Assembly (NCBI RefSeq): GCF_010389155.1
Contig: NC_057769.1
Span: 30,132,735-30,196,734 of the forward strand
Direction of reading: 5' to 3'
DNA: 64,000 nucleotides
DNA from: Erigeron canadensis
Lineage: Eukaryota > Streptophyta > Magnoliopsida > Asterales > Asteraceae
The notes under the pieces are model-generated. The model saw nothing but the letters and a program-made list of their open reading frames with translations, was not told where the DNA came from and searched no databases. Position numbers and translations under genes: made by a program. This document shows positions 43,100 to 54,300 of this stretch, one piece after another (the stretch's first letter is position 1; the number at the start of each line of letters is the position of its first letter).

Positions 43100-44650
43100 T
43101 GAGATTCCCTTTGCACACAGACAGAATAGACACTACACAGTACACACTCTACACCATATCTCTCTCACTCTCACTCTCACTCTCTGTATCGTCTTTCTTC
43201 CCTATATATATATATATATATATATATATCTGTTTACTGTATGTGCCCATTCCTACATGCCTTGGGGCCACCACTTGTGTTCCAAAATCTCTACTTTACC
43301 ATTTCATCCTCTTTCACTCTATCCCCAATATCACTATCCATCTTGATCTGGGCTTTGTGTTTCTTGCTTAAAAACACAATCTTTTCTTCAAACTATTCAA
43401 AAAACAACACTTGCTCAAAACATATTCATCTTTAACAAATTAAGTTAATAATAGCACTGTATCTACTTATGTATATCTCACTCGGTTAGTATCTCACTAT
43501 TGCATCTGGCTTTTGCATACTACCATCAAGATTTAAAAAAAAATATCAAAGTATATGCCCCTTTTTCAAAATTTCATAGATCTTATATTATCTTTTGGCT
43601 TGTATTTTCATAAAGATTAAAGCTTTATTCTTCAATTCATATCTAGACATTACATGCATTTGTTCTGTTTTCCATATTTTAGAGCTTTTTTCAAGTGACA
43701 CTTTTTATGAGTTTTTCTTAAGTTTTTGTACATACCCATGATTTAGATTTGAATATTTTGAATATTTTCTTAATAAAGATTGAAACTTTTTCACTTTAGT
43801 GGAATTTTTCTTTCCCACATGATTGTTTTTTCCAAAGATATTGTATACATTATTGAAATGAATTTGTTTTGAACTTTTGGGACATACCCATGATTTAGAT
43901 TTGCATGCTATGGAATTGTTCTTTATTCAAAATTATATTTTGTTCCACTATTAGGAGTTGTTTGGCTTAGCTTATTTTCAAGCTTATTGGCTTATTTGCA
44001 TGTTACTTGTCTTTAATAAACCAACTTTTTGTGGCTTATATTTGGACATATGAGGTTCTTTTCCAATTTTAAGTGATGATAAGCTCATAAGTTTGCAAAT
44101 ATAGCCAAAGATAAGTATCAAAGATAAGTCAATATGCTTGCAGTTGATCTTTTTTATTTGATTTTGTTTTATGTTTTGTTAAGTCTGTATATACATTTTT
44201 TATAATGGATTTCAATTCAAGTTTTGTCACATATCCATGATTTGGATTTGAGTTATATGGAAATGTACTTGACAAATCATAACCTTTCAAATTAACAAAT
44301 CAGTGTTATTTTGATTTGAGTTTGAAAATGTTAGCTACAGAATTTGGGCTTATCAATAGATAAGTCAATAAGCCTGCAAATGATCTTTTTAGTTGGTTTT
44401 GTTTGATGTTTAGTTAATTCTGTACATACATTTTTTGTAATGAATTTCTATTCAAATTTTTTTTCACATATCCATGATTTGGATTTGAGTATATGAAAAT
44501 GTTCTTAACAAATCGAAATTTTTTCGATTTTTAATGAATCTCTGATGAGAATTTGCAATATATGATTTGGGATTTGAATGTTTTGAGATGATCGATAAAA
44601 GGTTGAATCTTTTTCACTTGATTTTGCAGAATGAGTTGGTTTCTCTAAGT
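43100..44650 (+). other. 5'UTR and 5'UTR intron of the gene at 44651
   Basis: A pyrimidine-rich leader with CT repeats (43159-43188) and a TA repeat (43202-43230) lies about 1.5 kb upstream of the start codon. The T-rich stretch that follows ends in a clear acceptor, TTGATTTTGCAG at 44629, 21 bp before the ATG. This suggests a long 5'UTR intron of about 1.2 kb. The donor was not fixed. Confidence 0.45.
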
Positions 44651-45049
44651 ATGGGTAGGGGTAAAGGAAACAGAAAGAAGTTTACTTTGACTAAAAATGA
44701 TGATGCTGGAAGTGGTGAAGAAAGAATTCCTGCCCAAAAAAGAAGGGGCAGGCCTCAAAAACCATTGATAGATGAAGTTAATGTAGTCGTTGAAAAGATA
44801 GAAGACGAAGAAAAGAAAAATGTGAATGATGTTGTATCAAAGAAAGAAGTGAAGGTAATGGTGAATGTAAAGAAGAGAAAACGAAACAAACAGTCAAACG
44901 AGGAGGGTGATGTGGTCAAAGAGGGAAATGGAAGTGAAACCAGATCAAACACAAATGGATTAACGCAGGTTAATGGATTTCGACATACGGGAAGTAGGAG
45001 GAAGAGCAAGCCTCGTAGGGCAGCTGAAGCTGGTGTTGAATGCAGATAA
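44651..45049 (+). CDS. Small basic nuclear-type protein with AT-hook-like motif
   Basis: A 132-residue protein starting MGRGKGNRKKFTLTKNDDAG. The ATG at 44651 is chosen over the upstream in-frame one at 44567 because a strong intron acceptor (44629) separates them and the sequence upstream is T-rich and intron-like. It contains an AT-hook-like core (KRRGRPQKP, about 29-37), an acidic stretch (VEKIEDEEKKN), a basic cluster (VKKRKRNKQ) and a C-terminal basic block (GSRRKSKPRRAAEAGVECR). The composition fits a DNA- or RNA-binding nuclear protein. It resembles a conserved but uncharacterised family of plant proteins with the same start and end motifs. No enzyme domain is seen. It is the only ordinary host gene in the middle of the window. 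Confidence 0.75.
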   Translation: MGRGKGNRKKFTLTKNDDAGSGEERIPAQKRRGRPQKPLIDEVNVVVEKIEDEEKKNVNDVVSKKEVKVMVNVKKRKRNKQSNEEGDVVKEGNGSETRSNTNGLTQVNGFRHTGSRRKSKPRRAAEAGVECR

Positions 45050-46460
45050 GATCAGTAAATCTCTAGTCTCATCTTGTTGATCTGTTTTTAGATTAGTTAG
45101 TTTAATAGTAATTAGAGGTATGCCTTCGATATATGTTCCCATTTATATCTATATTTTTGCATCATATCGGTGGAATAGATCTCATGTTTTTGGTTAATGT
45201 CAATGTACATGGTCTTTAAGTCCAAATTAGTGGCATACTATACTGATAATAGGAAATCTGTTATTAATATGTTTCTCATTTGAAGTCGGATTTTGTTTTA
45301 TCGTAATCTTTAGCATAATATGCAATCTTTTGTATGAACTAGGGCAGGTGGATTTTTAACAAATCACTAAAACACCCGAATAACGAATCAACTATTTGCT
45401 TAGAAGAAAATGTATCGAAAGGTAAATTAGAGTCCCTAAACAGAAATGTGTTTCTTGTAGCATCTACCTTATCTGCTACTTGTTTAGATCTGGTCTTAAT
45501 AAGACGATTGGTAGAATTATACTTTGTCTAAAGATTAATCGTAGACTAAGAAGATTGTATATAGCTGCAGACCATGATTTTTTAAGAACACTATGACAAT
45601 AGAATCATCCCGCATATTCAATATTCTGAGAAGTTGGTAGTATCTGCGAGATAACAAGCATTATATTCTAAATTTTTTCTTCTCTACGTTTTTGTGGTGA
45701 TCTAAACTTCAATTGTTGTGTTATGTGAACCCTTGAAAACCATCAACGTGATAGTGGTCTACTTGTTTGACCATCTTTTGGTAGGGGCCGAAGTTTAGAG
45801 TAACATATAAGTTTAAGTAAGACGTTTTCTTGGAGGGCATCCTAAGTCAATTTAATTACAATGTTATAGCGATGGCATACCCACCTTTCCAGCAAAGCTC
45901 ATGGTTAACTACTGAGAACTGTATTGAGCTATAACTTGAAATCCGTATTATGAATTCAACTAGTGCATCTAATATTTCTGATATTGTAATTCTGTGCCCC
46001 TGCTGATATATTTGCTGACAAGTAAAAAAAATATCGGATAACCTGATCATCGAAAACCTCATCTATTTACCCATCTTTTATGGACATAATGTTAGCTAAA
46101 GTATCACATGTTTTGAAATTTAGATACACTCAATGTCATAAGTCATAAGTTGGATACATAATGTATTTTTGGTTGAATTGCATAACCTAGATTTGAATTT
46201 TTGTAAATTAGTTGAAGTTTGGTGGATTTTGGTTGGCACTAGACTACTGGAGCAATGACTCGGAACTTCAGAAGTGGGTTTTTGGTTTCAAATGAATGGA
46301 AGTCTTTTGGTGCTTCAAATACAAACAATTATATTGTTCATTTTTAATAAAAGAAATTATTACATAAATCTATGAGACTATGAGTCGTATTTCAAATTGA
46401 ATGTGAACCCCACCAAAGAATGTCAGGAACTACTTTAAAACCAGCACAAATATTGTAAAG
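45050..46460. other. 3' flank and intergenic
   Basis: The first few hundred bases are probably the 3'UTR of the gene at 44651. No other gene is seen. Confidence 0.4.
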
Positions 46461-46649
46461 AGATGAGAATATAAGCCTGTTAGGTAGTTAAGTTTATGTG
46501 TGGAACACTCACATATTGATTTTTTTAATCCATAAAAATCAGGGGGCCATGTGATTTAATTAAAATTCAACAAATATTAAAAAATTAGTATGTGAAGGGT
46601 TCAACACCTAAACTTAGGTGTCAGACAGCCTTATATTCACTTTTCTCAT
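46461..46649. repeat. MITE with ~65-bp inverted arms
   Basis: Left AGATGAGAATATAAGCCTGT and right complement ATGAGAAAAGTGAATATAAG. The arms continue through AGTTTA.GTGT.GAAC.CTCACATA. It is related in style to 22285-22404. Confidence 0.7.
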
Positions 46650-47140
46650 ATTGTAATTGCATTATGTGTGTTTCTTTGGGGATACGTGAACATGCTACTC
46701 ATGTTGTATATAATTGTGTTTTTTTTCCGAGGCGCGTAACAACGACCAGGGCAAAAGTGGTAACATGACCAGACAGTATTAGCGGCGACGTCGCCACTAA
46801 TACCCTGGCCCCCCATCTGGCGCGTGGCAGAGACTTTTGACCGTTGACGAGACCACTGACTAAGCATTAGCGGCGACGTCACCGCTAATGCAAAACCCTA
46901 TTTTTCGTTTTAAACCAGCCGCGACGTCGCCAGATGATTAAAAAAAACCATCAACACCACGATTTTCTCTCCATATTCTGGCCACCAACCAATTTTCCGG
47001 CAAGGTATTATCCGGTCACCCTCTCTATCAAGAATCCGACCACCCGCTTCAAGTTCCGGCCATCAATTCCGGCCACCCCTTCAACTTTTGACAACTTTTC
47101 AGGCGAGTTTTAACGATAAAAGCATTTCCCCGACGACACC

Positions 47141-49415
47141 TGAAAGGACCAAACTCGACTCGACCATTTTATAAGTTTTTTTTTAAAGGAAGGTACTCAA
47201 TTATAAATCTGGACAAATACATTTACCAAAACTCGTTATAAAAGACAACTCACAAAAACTAGAAATTTCGGCATGACCCGCTCGTAAAATCAACATCAAA
47301 AACCTGTTACGAGTAATAAATTTTAAAAAAATCCATCTTACCATAATCACTACATTACTATTACAAAATGACCTATTATAAGTAAAACGAAAACTCTTTG
47401 AATCTAACAGTTGACTTAACAACAGTTTTACCAAAATGACATATCATGAGTCAAGATCAAGAGGGCTACTACGGGTTCTATGCATCAATACCATTTTTAC
47501 GTCATAGCTATTATTTCAATAATCTTCAAAGCATTAAATCTTATTTCCATAACCGGGACAAGCTATAAAAATGATAAACAACTAAAAAGTAAGCAAAGCT
47601 TAGTGAATAATCTTGCATACGTTTATACATACGAAGGAGGGCAATGCACAAAGGTCTATTGCATATAGACTATGACACCGTCGGGCAATATTTATAATAC
47701 TCACCTTTGTGCCAACGCATTACATTGATCCATATAAGCAAAATGATTACAATCACAATCACATATATCAATAACAATGCTCCACATGAGCTACGGCCAC
47801 CAATTAGGCTTGTAATCAGAACGACCCCTACATGGGCATAATGCCAAATCAATTACCACACATGGAAACTGTTCGACATCGTATGGTAATTGACCCTAGG
47901 CATATATAAAAGTATGCAAGAAAATTCACCTCCTCCGCGGCAACCAAAATCATAAATCAAGATGACCGCAAGAATACCAAATATGTATGCTTGAACCTAG
48001 CAATAAATCACAAACACATATAGGATCATCAATCACATACTAAGCTGTCTAGCCATAATCACTAGCATTTCAACACCCAACCCATCACTTACAATCTTAT
48101 ACTAATCTTGGGTTGGTTCATCAAACATGTATCTCTTATATGATTTTCATTTGACTAAAACTTACTTTCGTACCAAAATCGTCATTTTCATATTTGACCA
48201 AGCAGACTTTAAACAAGCATAACTCAAGTTCTACTCACTATTTTTACTTGATTCTAGTGGCCAAATTTAGATGATACATATACCTACATTTTATCTTTAG
48301 TGACCAACATGTGAATTGTTTTTCAAAGGTGACTTCTGGTCGTTTTAAAAACCAACATTGTTGCTGAAAACAGCTTTGACCTTACTGACTTCAAATGACC
48401 ATAACTTGAGTTCTACACCATATATTGACCTCATTCCAGTGGCAAAACTTACTTAACACACTTAGGTACATTTTATATTCAGTGACCAAGACATGAATTA
48501 ACTCGTAAGAATGTGCTTTACCCGTTTTAATGATAGATGCATAATCAATTTTGCTGAAAGATCAACATGGCGCCCCTGAATTTAAAAATTCATAGCTAGA
48601 GTTCTACTTCGTCTTTTTAACCTATTCCAGTGGCAAATTTGAGCTAACACAATAACCTACATTTTCTTTTTAGGACTCAACAAATGAAAATTCTGTCATG
48701 GGGGTGATTTACACGTCACAAAATTAGAGACGAAATCTGTCAAAATTTTATTATCACTAACATTCTTCAATACTTTCATGCAACCCAACTTGACACTCTC
48801 AAATTGATTAAATTTCAAGAACCCTAACTTGTATTAAAGCAAGAAATTCCTTTTAATGAAAAACCCCCAATTTAATTTACATAAAGAACCCTAAAATCAA
48901 ACATAAAAATTAATTAAACACATGAACCCTAATTTCAATTGATAGAATAATTAAAATTACTCATACCTTCAAGAAATAGAAATAATATAGTGTTGAAATC
49001 ACATTTTCTTCTTCCTTTCTTGCTCAATTCGACCCTCCACACACTCTCAGATATAATTTCCCCCAAAATTGATTGGAAGGAACCCTAACTTAATGTTATT
49101 ATGATTACTTGGATGATTTTGAGATTAATATAACAAGAAGTAATTACACATACAAGAAGAGAGTTTTGATTAAAGAAGAAAAATGAGATTGTTGTTGTAA
49201 GAAAGAAAATGGTGAATCAAAGTGAAAGAGGGTGGCTGGCATATTCCCGCCTTGCCACTTTTTTCTTTCAAATAAATGGGTATAATACCCACTATTCGCT
49301 AAAGTTCCAACTAATTCAACCCCGTATTTAAAAATAAAATACTAGGAAACTATTTTAATGTCGAAACTATAATAAAGGTATATTTTCATTGGTCTTAAAA
49401 TTTTAGGATGTTACA
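47141..49415 (-). mobile_element. Solo LTR (2275 bp), nested
   Basis: It starts TGAAAGGACC and ends GGATGTTACA (TG...CA). A perfect 5-bp target duplication ACACC lies at 47136-47140 and 49416-49420. No internal retroelement genes are present. Read on the minus strand it begins TGTAACATCC, like the solo LTR at 26554 (TGTAACATTC), so the two are probably related families in the same orientation. Confidence 0.8.
48190..48740. repeat. Three diverged ~185-bp tandem repeats in the solo LTR
   Basis: CATAACTCAAGTTCTAC (48218), CATAACTTGAGTTCTAC (48400) and CATAGCTAGAGTTCTAC (48591) are each followed by CCAGTGGC.AA and then TACATTTT about 70 bp on. Confidence 0.8.
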
Positions 49416-49640
49416 ACACCAAATCCGACCGCTAATGCTAATGACATCGGCACTAATGCTCTGACATGGATATTGTCATTAACTTGACGTCGGATCATAT
49501 AATTGGGAGAAAATAATCCAAAGATGTCAGTAATTATTGCTGGCATGTCGAGTTCACCACGTCATCAGCATTAGCAGCGACGTTGCCGATAATGCCCTGA
49601 TCGGGTTACTGTTTTTCTGGTCATGTTACTTTGTGCCTTT

Positions 49641-50441
49641 TTTTTTCTTCTTTTTCTTTTCCTAACGGATACTATTCTAATTATATTTCTTAATTATACG
49701 AACATCACATGAACAACCCTCAAAAAATCTTTATTAATTCATTCCTATATTTAAGATATAAACTCAGATAAATTCTTCAAAATAAAAAAAAATACCTAGA
49801 TCATCTTCTATTGTGCATATATATATCCGGCTATTGGCATATCCTCTTGTTAATATCAAACTGGGGTTGTTCAAAACTACAAATAATTATGTTTGATACA
49901 CCTACTGGCTCTGACATTAGTTTATGTAAAACCATTATATACACTTAAAAAGAAAATATTTACGGGCAAATATGTAGTTGTAACTAAATGAAAGGTTCGT
50001 CTTTTTGTCAGTGTTGAATGTATTAATTGGAGATTAAAGTTCAAAAAAAAGGAACAACTTTGAGGTTTCGCCGTGGGAATTTCGCAAGACTTTTCACCGC
50101 TTTGAAACGTTTAAGGAAACTTTTGTTATAAGTGTATTTAGCAAGACCCAACTTAGAGTAGATGTCTATTATTAATATCTAAGATAAGATACTCTTCATA
50201 TATATCATATATTATATTTAAATTTATTTTTAGGATAAGCGATTATTTATAGGATAAGTGATGGGTACAGTTGTTGTACCCAATATCATGTACAACCATG
50301 AACAAAGAAATTTAAATGAGTTACAAACTAAACCTTTGAGTTTTATAAATACACAAAACTGCCTCCTGGTTATCATCTATGCAATACTCAACATATGTAC
50401 TGCCCACAATACATATGTTATCCCCTTATTTATATTACTTA
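49641..50441. other. Intergenic
   Basis: No gene or clear element is seen. Confidence 0.4.
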
Positions 50442-50731
50442 TCTCAATACTTATATTATAAAACAAATTCCCTTTAGTTTTTAACATGAAACTTAAAATT
50501 TCAATATTGACTTTAAGTTTCAACAATGTATACATTTCATTGCATGGTGTACCATAGATCATAATCACATTACATCAATAACTTTCACTACTTACCGGCG
50601 CCGCCACCACCACCACCACCGATCTTCGCCGTCACCACTGCCGCTAGCCGCCACCACCACCGCCGCCGCCATTACATCACCGACATCGTCGCCTCCTACA
50701 TCACTGTCGCAACGCTCGGGTACCGTTCTCG
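50442..50731 (+). mobile_element. Helitron-like element (CTCGT-ending family, copy 3)
   Basis: 5' TCAATACTTATATTATAAAAC; 3' CAACGCTCGGGTACCGTTCTCGT. The inside is rich in CCACCACC triplets. It is followed by a partial second copy. Confidence 0.5.
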
Positions 50732-50752
50732 TATATTATAAGAAAAACTCGT

Positions 50753-50965
50753 TTTTGTTGAATGTTAAGTTTCAACAATATATGAAAACAACATTTCGTC
50801 AATAACTTACACTACTTTCCGCCGCTGCCACCAAGGCCACCGCTGCCGCACACCACCACTACCAATCATCGCTACCGCCTCCGTTATTACATCGCCACTG
50901 GCACCACCACCACCACCGCTACCGCCACATGCCACCACCGACCAACGTTGCCACCATTAGACTGT
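50753..50965 (+). repeat. Partial tandem copy of the preceding element
   Basis: TTAAGTTTCAACAAT and TCAATAACTT.CACTACTT followed by CCGCC/CACC-rich sequence repeat the interior of 50442-50731. Both ends are missing. Confidence 0.6.
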
Positions 50966-51368
50966 TACATTTGTGAGGGTGCCCCTCTAGTTTCATGAGA
51001 CAATTTGACCCATAGTTTGTACCTTTTTTAGCTAGAATAATAACAAAATCTAATACATTTCAATGTAGGCTATATATGAACAAGTAAAAATTTGTAAGGC
51101 TTTGAAATCGAGGCTCTAACGAGCTTATCTTTTGATGATGATAAGTATATATTGTAACAAGAGTTTGTTTACAAAATTGCTACTTTGATTGCAATAAAGA
51201 ATAACAATACATTGAATAATAATAGTAACACCATGCTAGACTTTTCCTTCTGATCTCATAGGAAGCAATAAGATCAAGATCCCTTTCTCCATTATTGATC
51301 ACTTATTTGAAACAAACATCTCTTTATTTTGGCCTTACCAGTTACCAGAGACAAATTTAATAAACCAT

Positions 51369-54300
51369 TTAGATGGAAATGCTATTTGGAACCCCCATAC
51401 CAGTCACACCAGGTTCCGAAAAAGGCTTTAGAAGATTATATGGTATTACCCCAACTCCATTTCTATTCTTCAAGGTCTCATCTGCATTCCTAGCATCTAT
51501 AATTCCATCCAACTCTTTCAACTTCCCTGAAAAGATTTCATAAGCCGCTTTTATCTGTGGAGTTGCCTCAAATACTGGCTCCATCGTGTTACCAATATAT
51601 TCTTCGTCTGGAGAATGATTTGATAATACATCTAGAACAGCCATAACTTGTGACGCTTGTATCTGTGAAGGAAATGCAGAAAGGAGTTCGTCTTCAGGCC
51701 TGCGTTTAAAAGCTTCCCATTCTTCAGCAGTTGGGTCTTCACATGGCATTTTGACTCGGGCTATGGTGCCCCTGTTAGGGATGTATCCAGCATAGTCATA
51801 CTGCCCAAAGTTGACAGCTGCGTGATGACCTGATGCTACCCATATGATTGTTGTGAGAATGCCGATAAGATCTTTTGGTGTCTTGAGAACGGGCCACCAT
51901 GGTTCGTCTTTCTTGTCAGCATGGCCCTTTGTTCTAATCTCCGTCCACCATGCTTGAAGCTCTTCATCGGATTCTACAAGATTCTCTTCTGGGTAGTAGT
52001 GGTTGACGTAGTTTGTAACCCAATCTTTAATGATATCCCAAAGAACCAGACCATCATTTGCATATGGATAATCTTCAATAGCTAGCTTTAAACCATGGGG
52101 TGAATCTGGATCTTCCACAGCCATTCCCCTTAAAGATAGAGAGTTAAGGGTTTTAAATTTGTTAATCAAATTTAAGACACAATATAGTAAGTTCTTTTAC
52201 AGGTGGGAAAATGGGTAGGTTTAACAGGTTGGATAACGGGTCAAAATATGTATCTAATAATGGGTTGAAACATATTGACTTGGTCCAAAACATTTTCTCC
52301 CTGAAAAATCCTGTTTTTATTAAGTTGTGTTTTGTTTTCCCCGTTCTGTACATAATAAAACATAACGTGAACGGCTCATCTGCAAGTAAATGAACCAAAG
52401 TTGAAAGCTTTAAATTTAAACAAAAAGCATTAGTTACCTAGCAATAAGATCAGCTGGCAATGCTTCATGGTCGAACCGCCACTGTAGACCATATGCAACT
52501 GAACTCAACTCTATGCTATACTTTCCAGGTGAAAAGCATGACTCGATAATTCCACCACAATTTATAAGGGCTTCACGAGCCAAAGCATTGATCTCCATAG
52601 TGTATCGGAAATGAGGGTGTAAGAGGTTGTGTATAGGGTGCATTTTACTAAGCTGGCGATTAGTTGCAATAATATAGGGCTCTGTGCAACAGTGTGTTCT
52701 CAACCTGAAAAAAATTGATTATGGAATCCCAATATTAAACAGGCATATCATTTAAAAACTAAATCAGGCTCGAATAACAGATTTTTGCTTACCAATGACT
52801 AACGAGCTCATGATAACTGCTATCATGAGCAAGAGCATGAACCTTGGCAAGCTTCCATAACCAAGCACCAGTTGCATCCCAACAAGGAGTGAAAGCTCGC
52901 TTCCATTGAGGTTTGCCGTTACCTGGTGGTCTAACCAACTCTATGGCTAATGGCCTCAATGTACCCGTTGGAGTAAGGTACATTAGAGTTCTTGATCCAT
53001 ACAAAGTTGTTTTCAAATTTGTGAGGTCTCTAACTTTGTTAACGTAAGGTAGGAAGATATCATGATAATCTAGAATGAAAAGCTTCTTGTTCTCCAATGC
53101 CTGCATTTGATGTAGGACTCTACATTAGATTTATAAGTCATCTTTTCCTACTACCGTCTGACAAATGCAGGTGATTATGATTTCCAGTAGAGGTGGAAAC
53201 ATAGGCGGGTGGATAATTGGGTCACAGGTTGAAACGGGTCATTTTTTGGAAGTTGTGTGCATCAAAAAGACCTTGGCCGACTTTCAACCTGTTTGACCCA
53301 TTCCACATTTAACTTATTTTTTAAAAAAGTTTGAGATAATCCACAACCCAAATTAAACTATATCTAAGCATACTCAAGACACATCATGTACCTCCTCTAG
53401 CGTGCAGAAGCCTCTAATCTGTCTCTCAACGATCTCTTTGGTTATTGCCGATTCAGGTGGACCATACACTTCAGGGTCAAGTTTACTTGTCAGTGGCCAT
53501 TCCTGCACATAATCAAGTTTGTTGTTTACTCTTCTAGTTTTTTTGTTTTCAATAAGTAACTAGATAATAAACTTTAGTTGTCGAATAAATATTGGCAGGT
53601 TAGAACATTGCGTCTTCTTTTTTATTTTTATATAACTGCACTGGGTTGTTTGGACTTTGGATAACATACCGTGACTAAGCTAATACTCAGAGGATTAAGA
53701 CCAGCAATGGTTTGTCTACAGAACTCTTCATCCCTAATCCAACCAAACTTATCTCCTGCAAAATGGCAAATGTTACTTAAATCTTTAATATTGTCACACA
53801 TAAAAAGATTATATGCCTGTGTATAAGATAAAGACAGAGTTGTAGTTACGTTCAATCATTTCAGGAGTCTCAAAACGCAAGACATTATTCTGGGCATCTT
53901 CTAAAGACTTCAAAAGTCTTGGCAAAATATTTCCAAGAAATCCTTTGTTTTCCAGTGGTGGCAAATTAACTCCTTCGTTGAACAAAGACTCGATGGCTGT
54001 AAAGTATGGGAACCCAAGATCTTTGTCGATCACAGTTGTCTCTAACGAAGGTAAGACCGCATGCAGCACTGAATATACGGTCTTGAATGAAAACGTTAGA
54101 TTCTTAATCTCTGAAAAGGCTTCATCCCTTGGCACGTAAACGTCACCACTTCTTGACTCTGTTAATGGATCTGCATTTGCGAATTGCGATAACAACCATA
54201 AGCTTTCATAGTATCATATTACCAAAAGGTTTAGATGGTAAAAACAAACATCGATCACTAGCAGTAGCAACTAACATCCTAGGCGTTTTTGAAGAGCAAG

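Larger units (their letters stand above)
46741..49640. mobile_element. DNA element with GCGACGTCGC palindromes, split by an LTR insertion
   Basis: Inverted end segments GTAACATGACCAG (46760) and CTGGTCATGTTAC (49617) bound repeated palindromic modules of the form ATTAGCGGCGACGTCGCC (46778, 46865) and ATTAGCAGCGACGTTGCCGA (49570). Removing the LTR at 47141-49415 and one ACACC copy leaves about 620 bp. Dense subterminal palindromes fit a non-autonomous CACTA- or Mutator-type element. The exact ends are uncertain. Confidence 0.45.

Noticed and set aside
43099..43371. 90-residue plus-strand frame in the leader of the AT-hook gene
   Set aside because: Built on CT and TA repeats; it fits a 5'UTR and has no coding signature.
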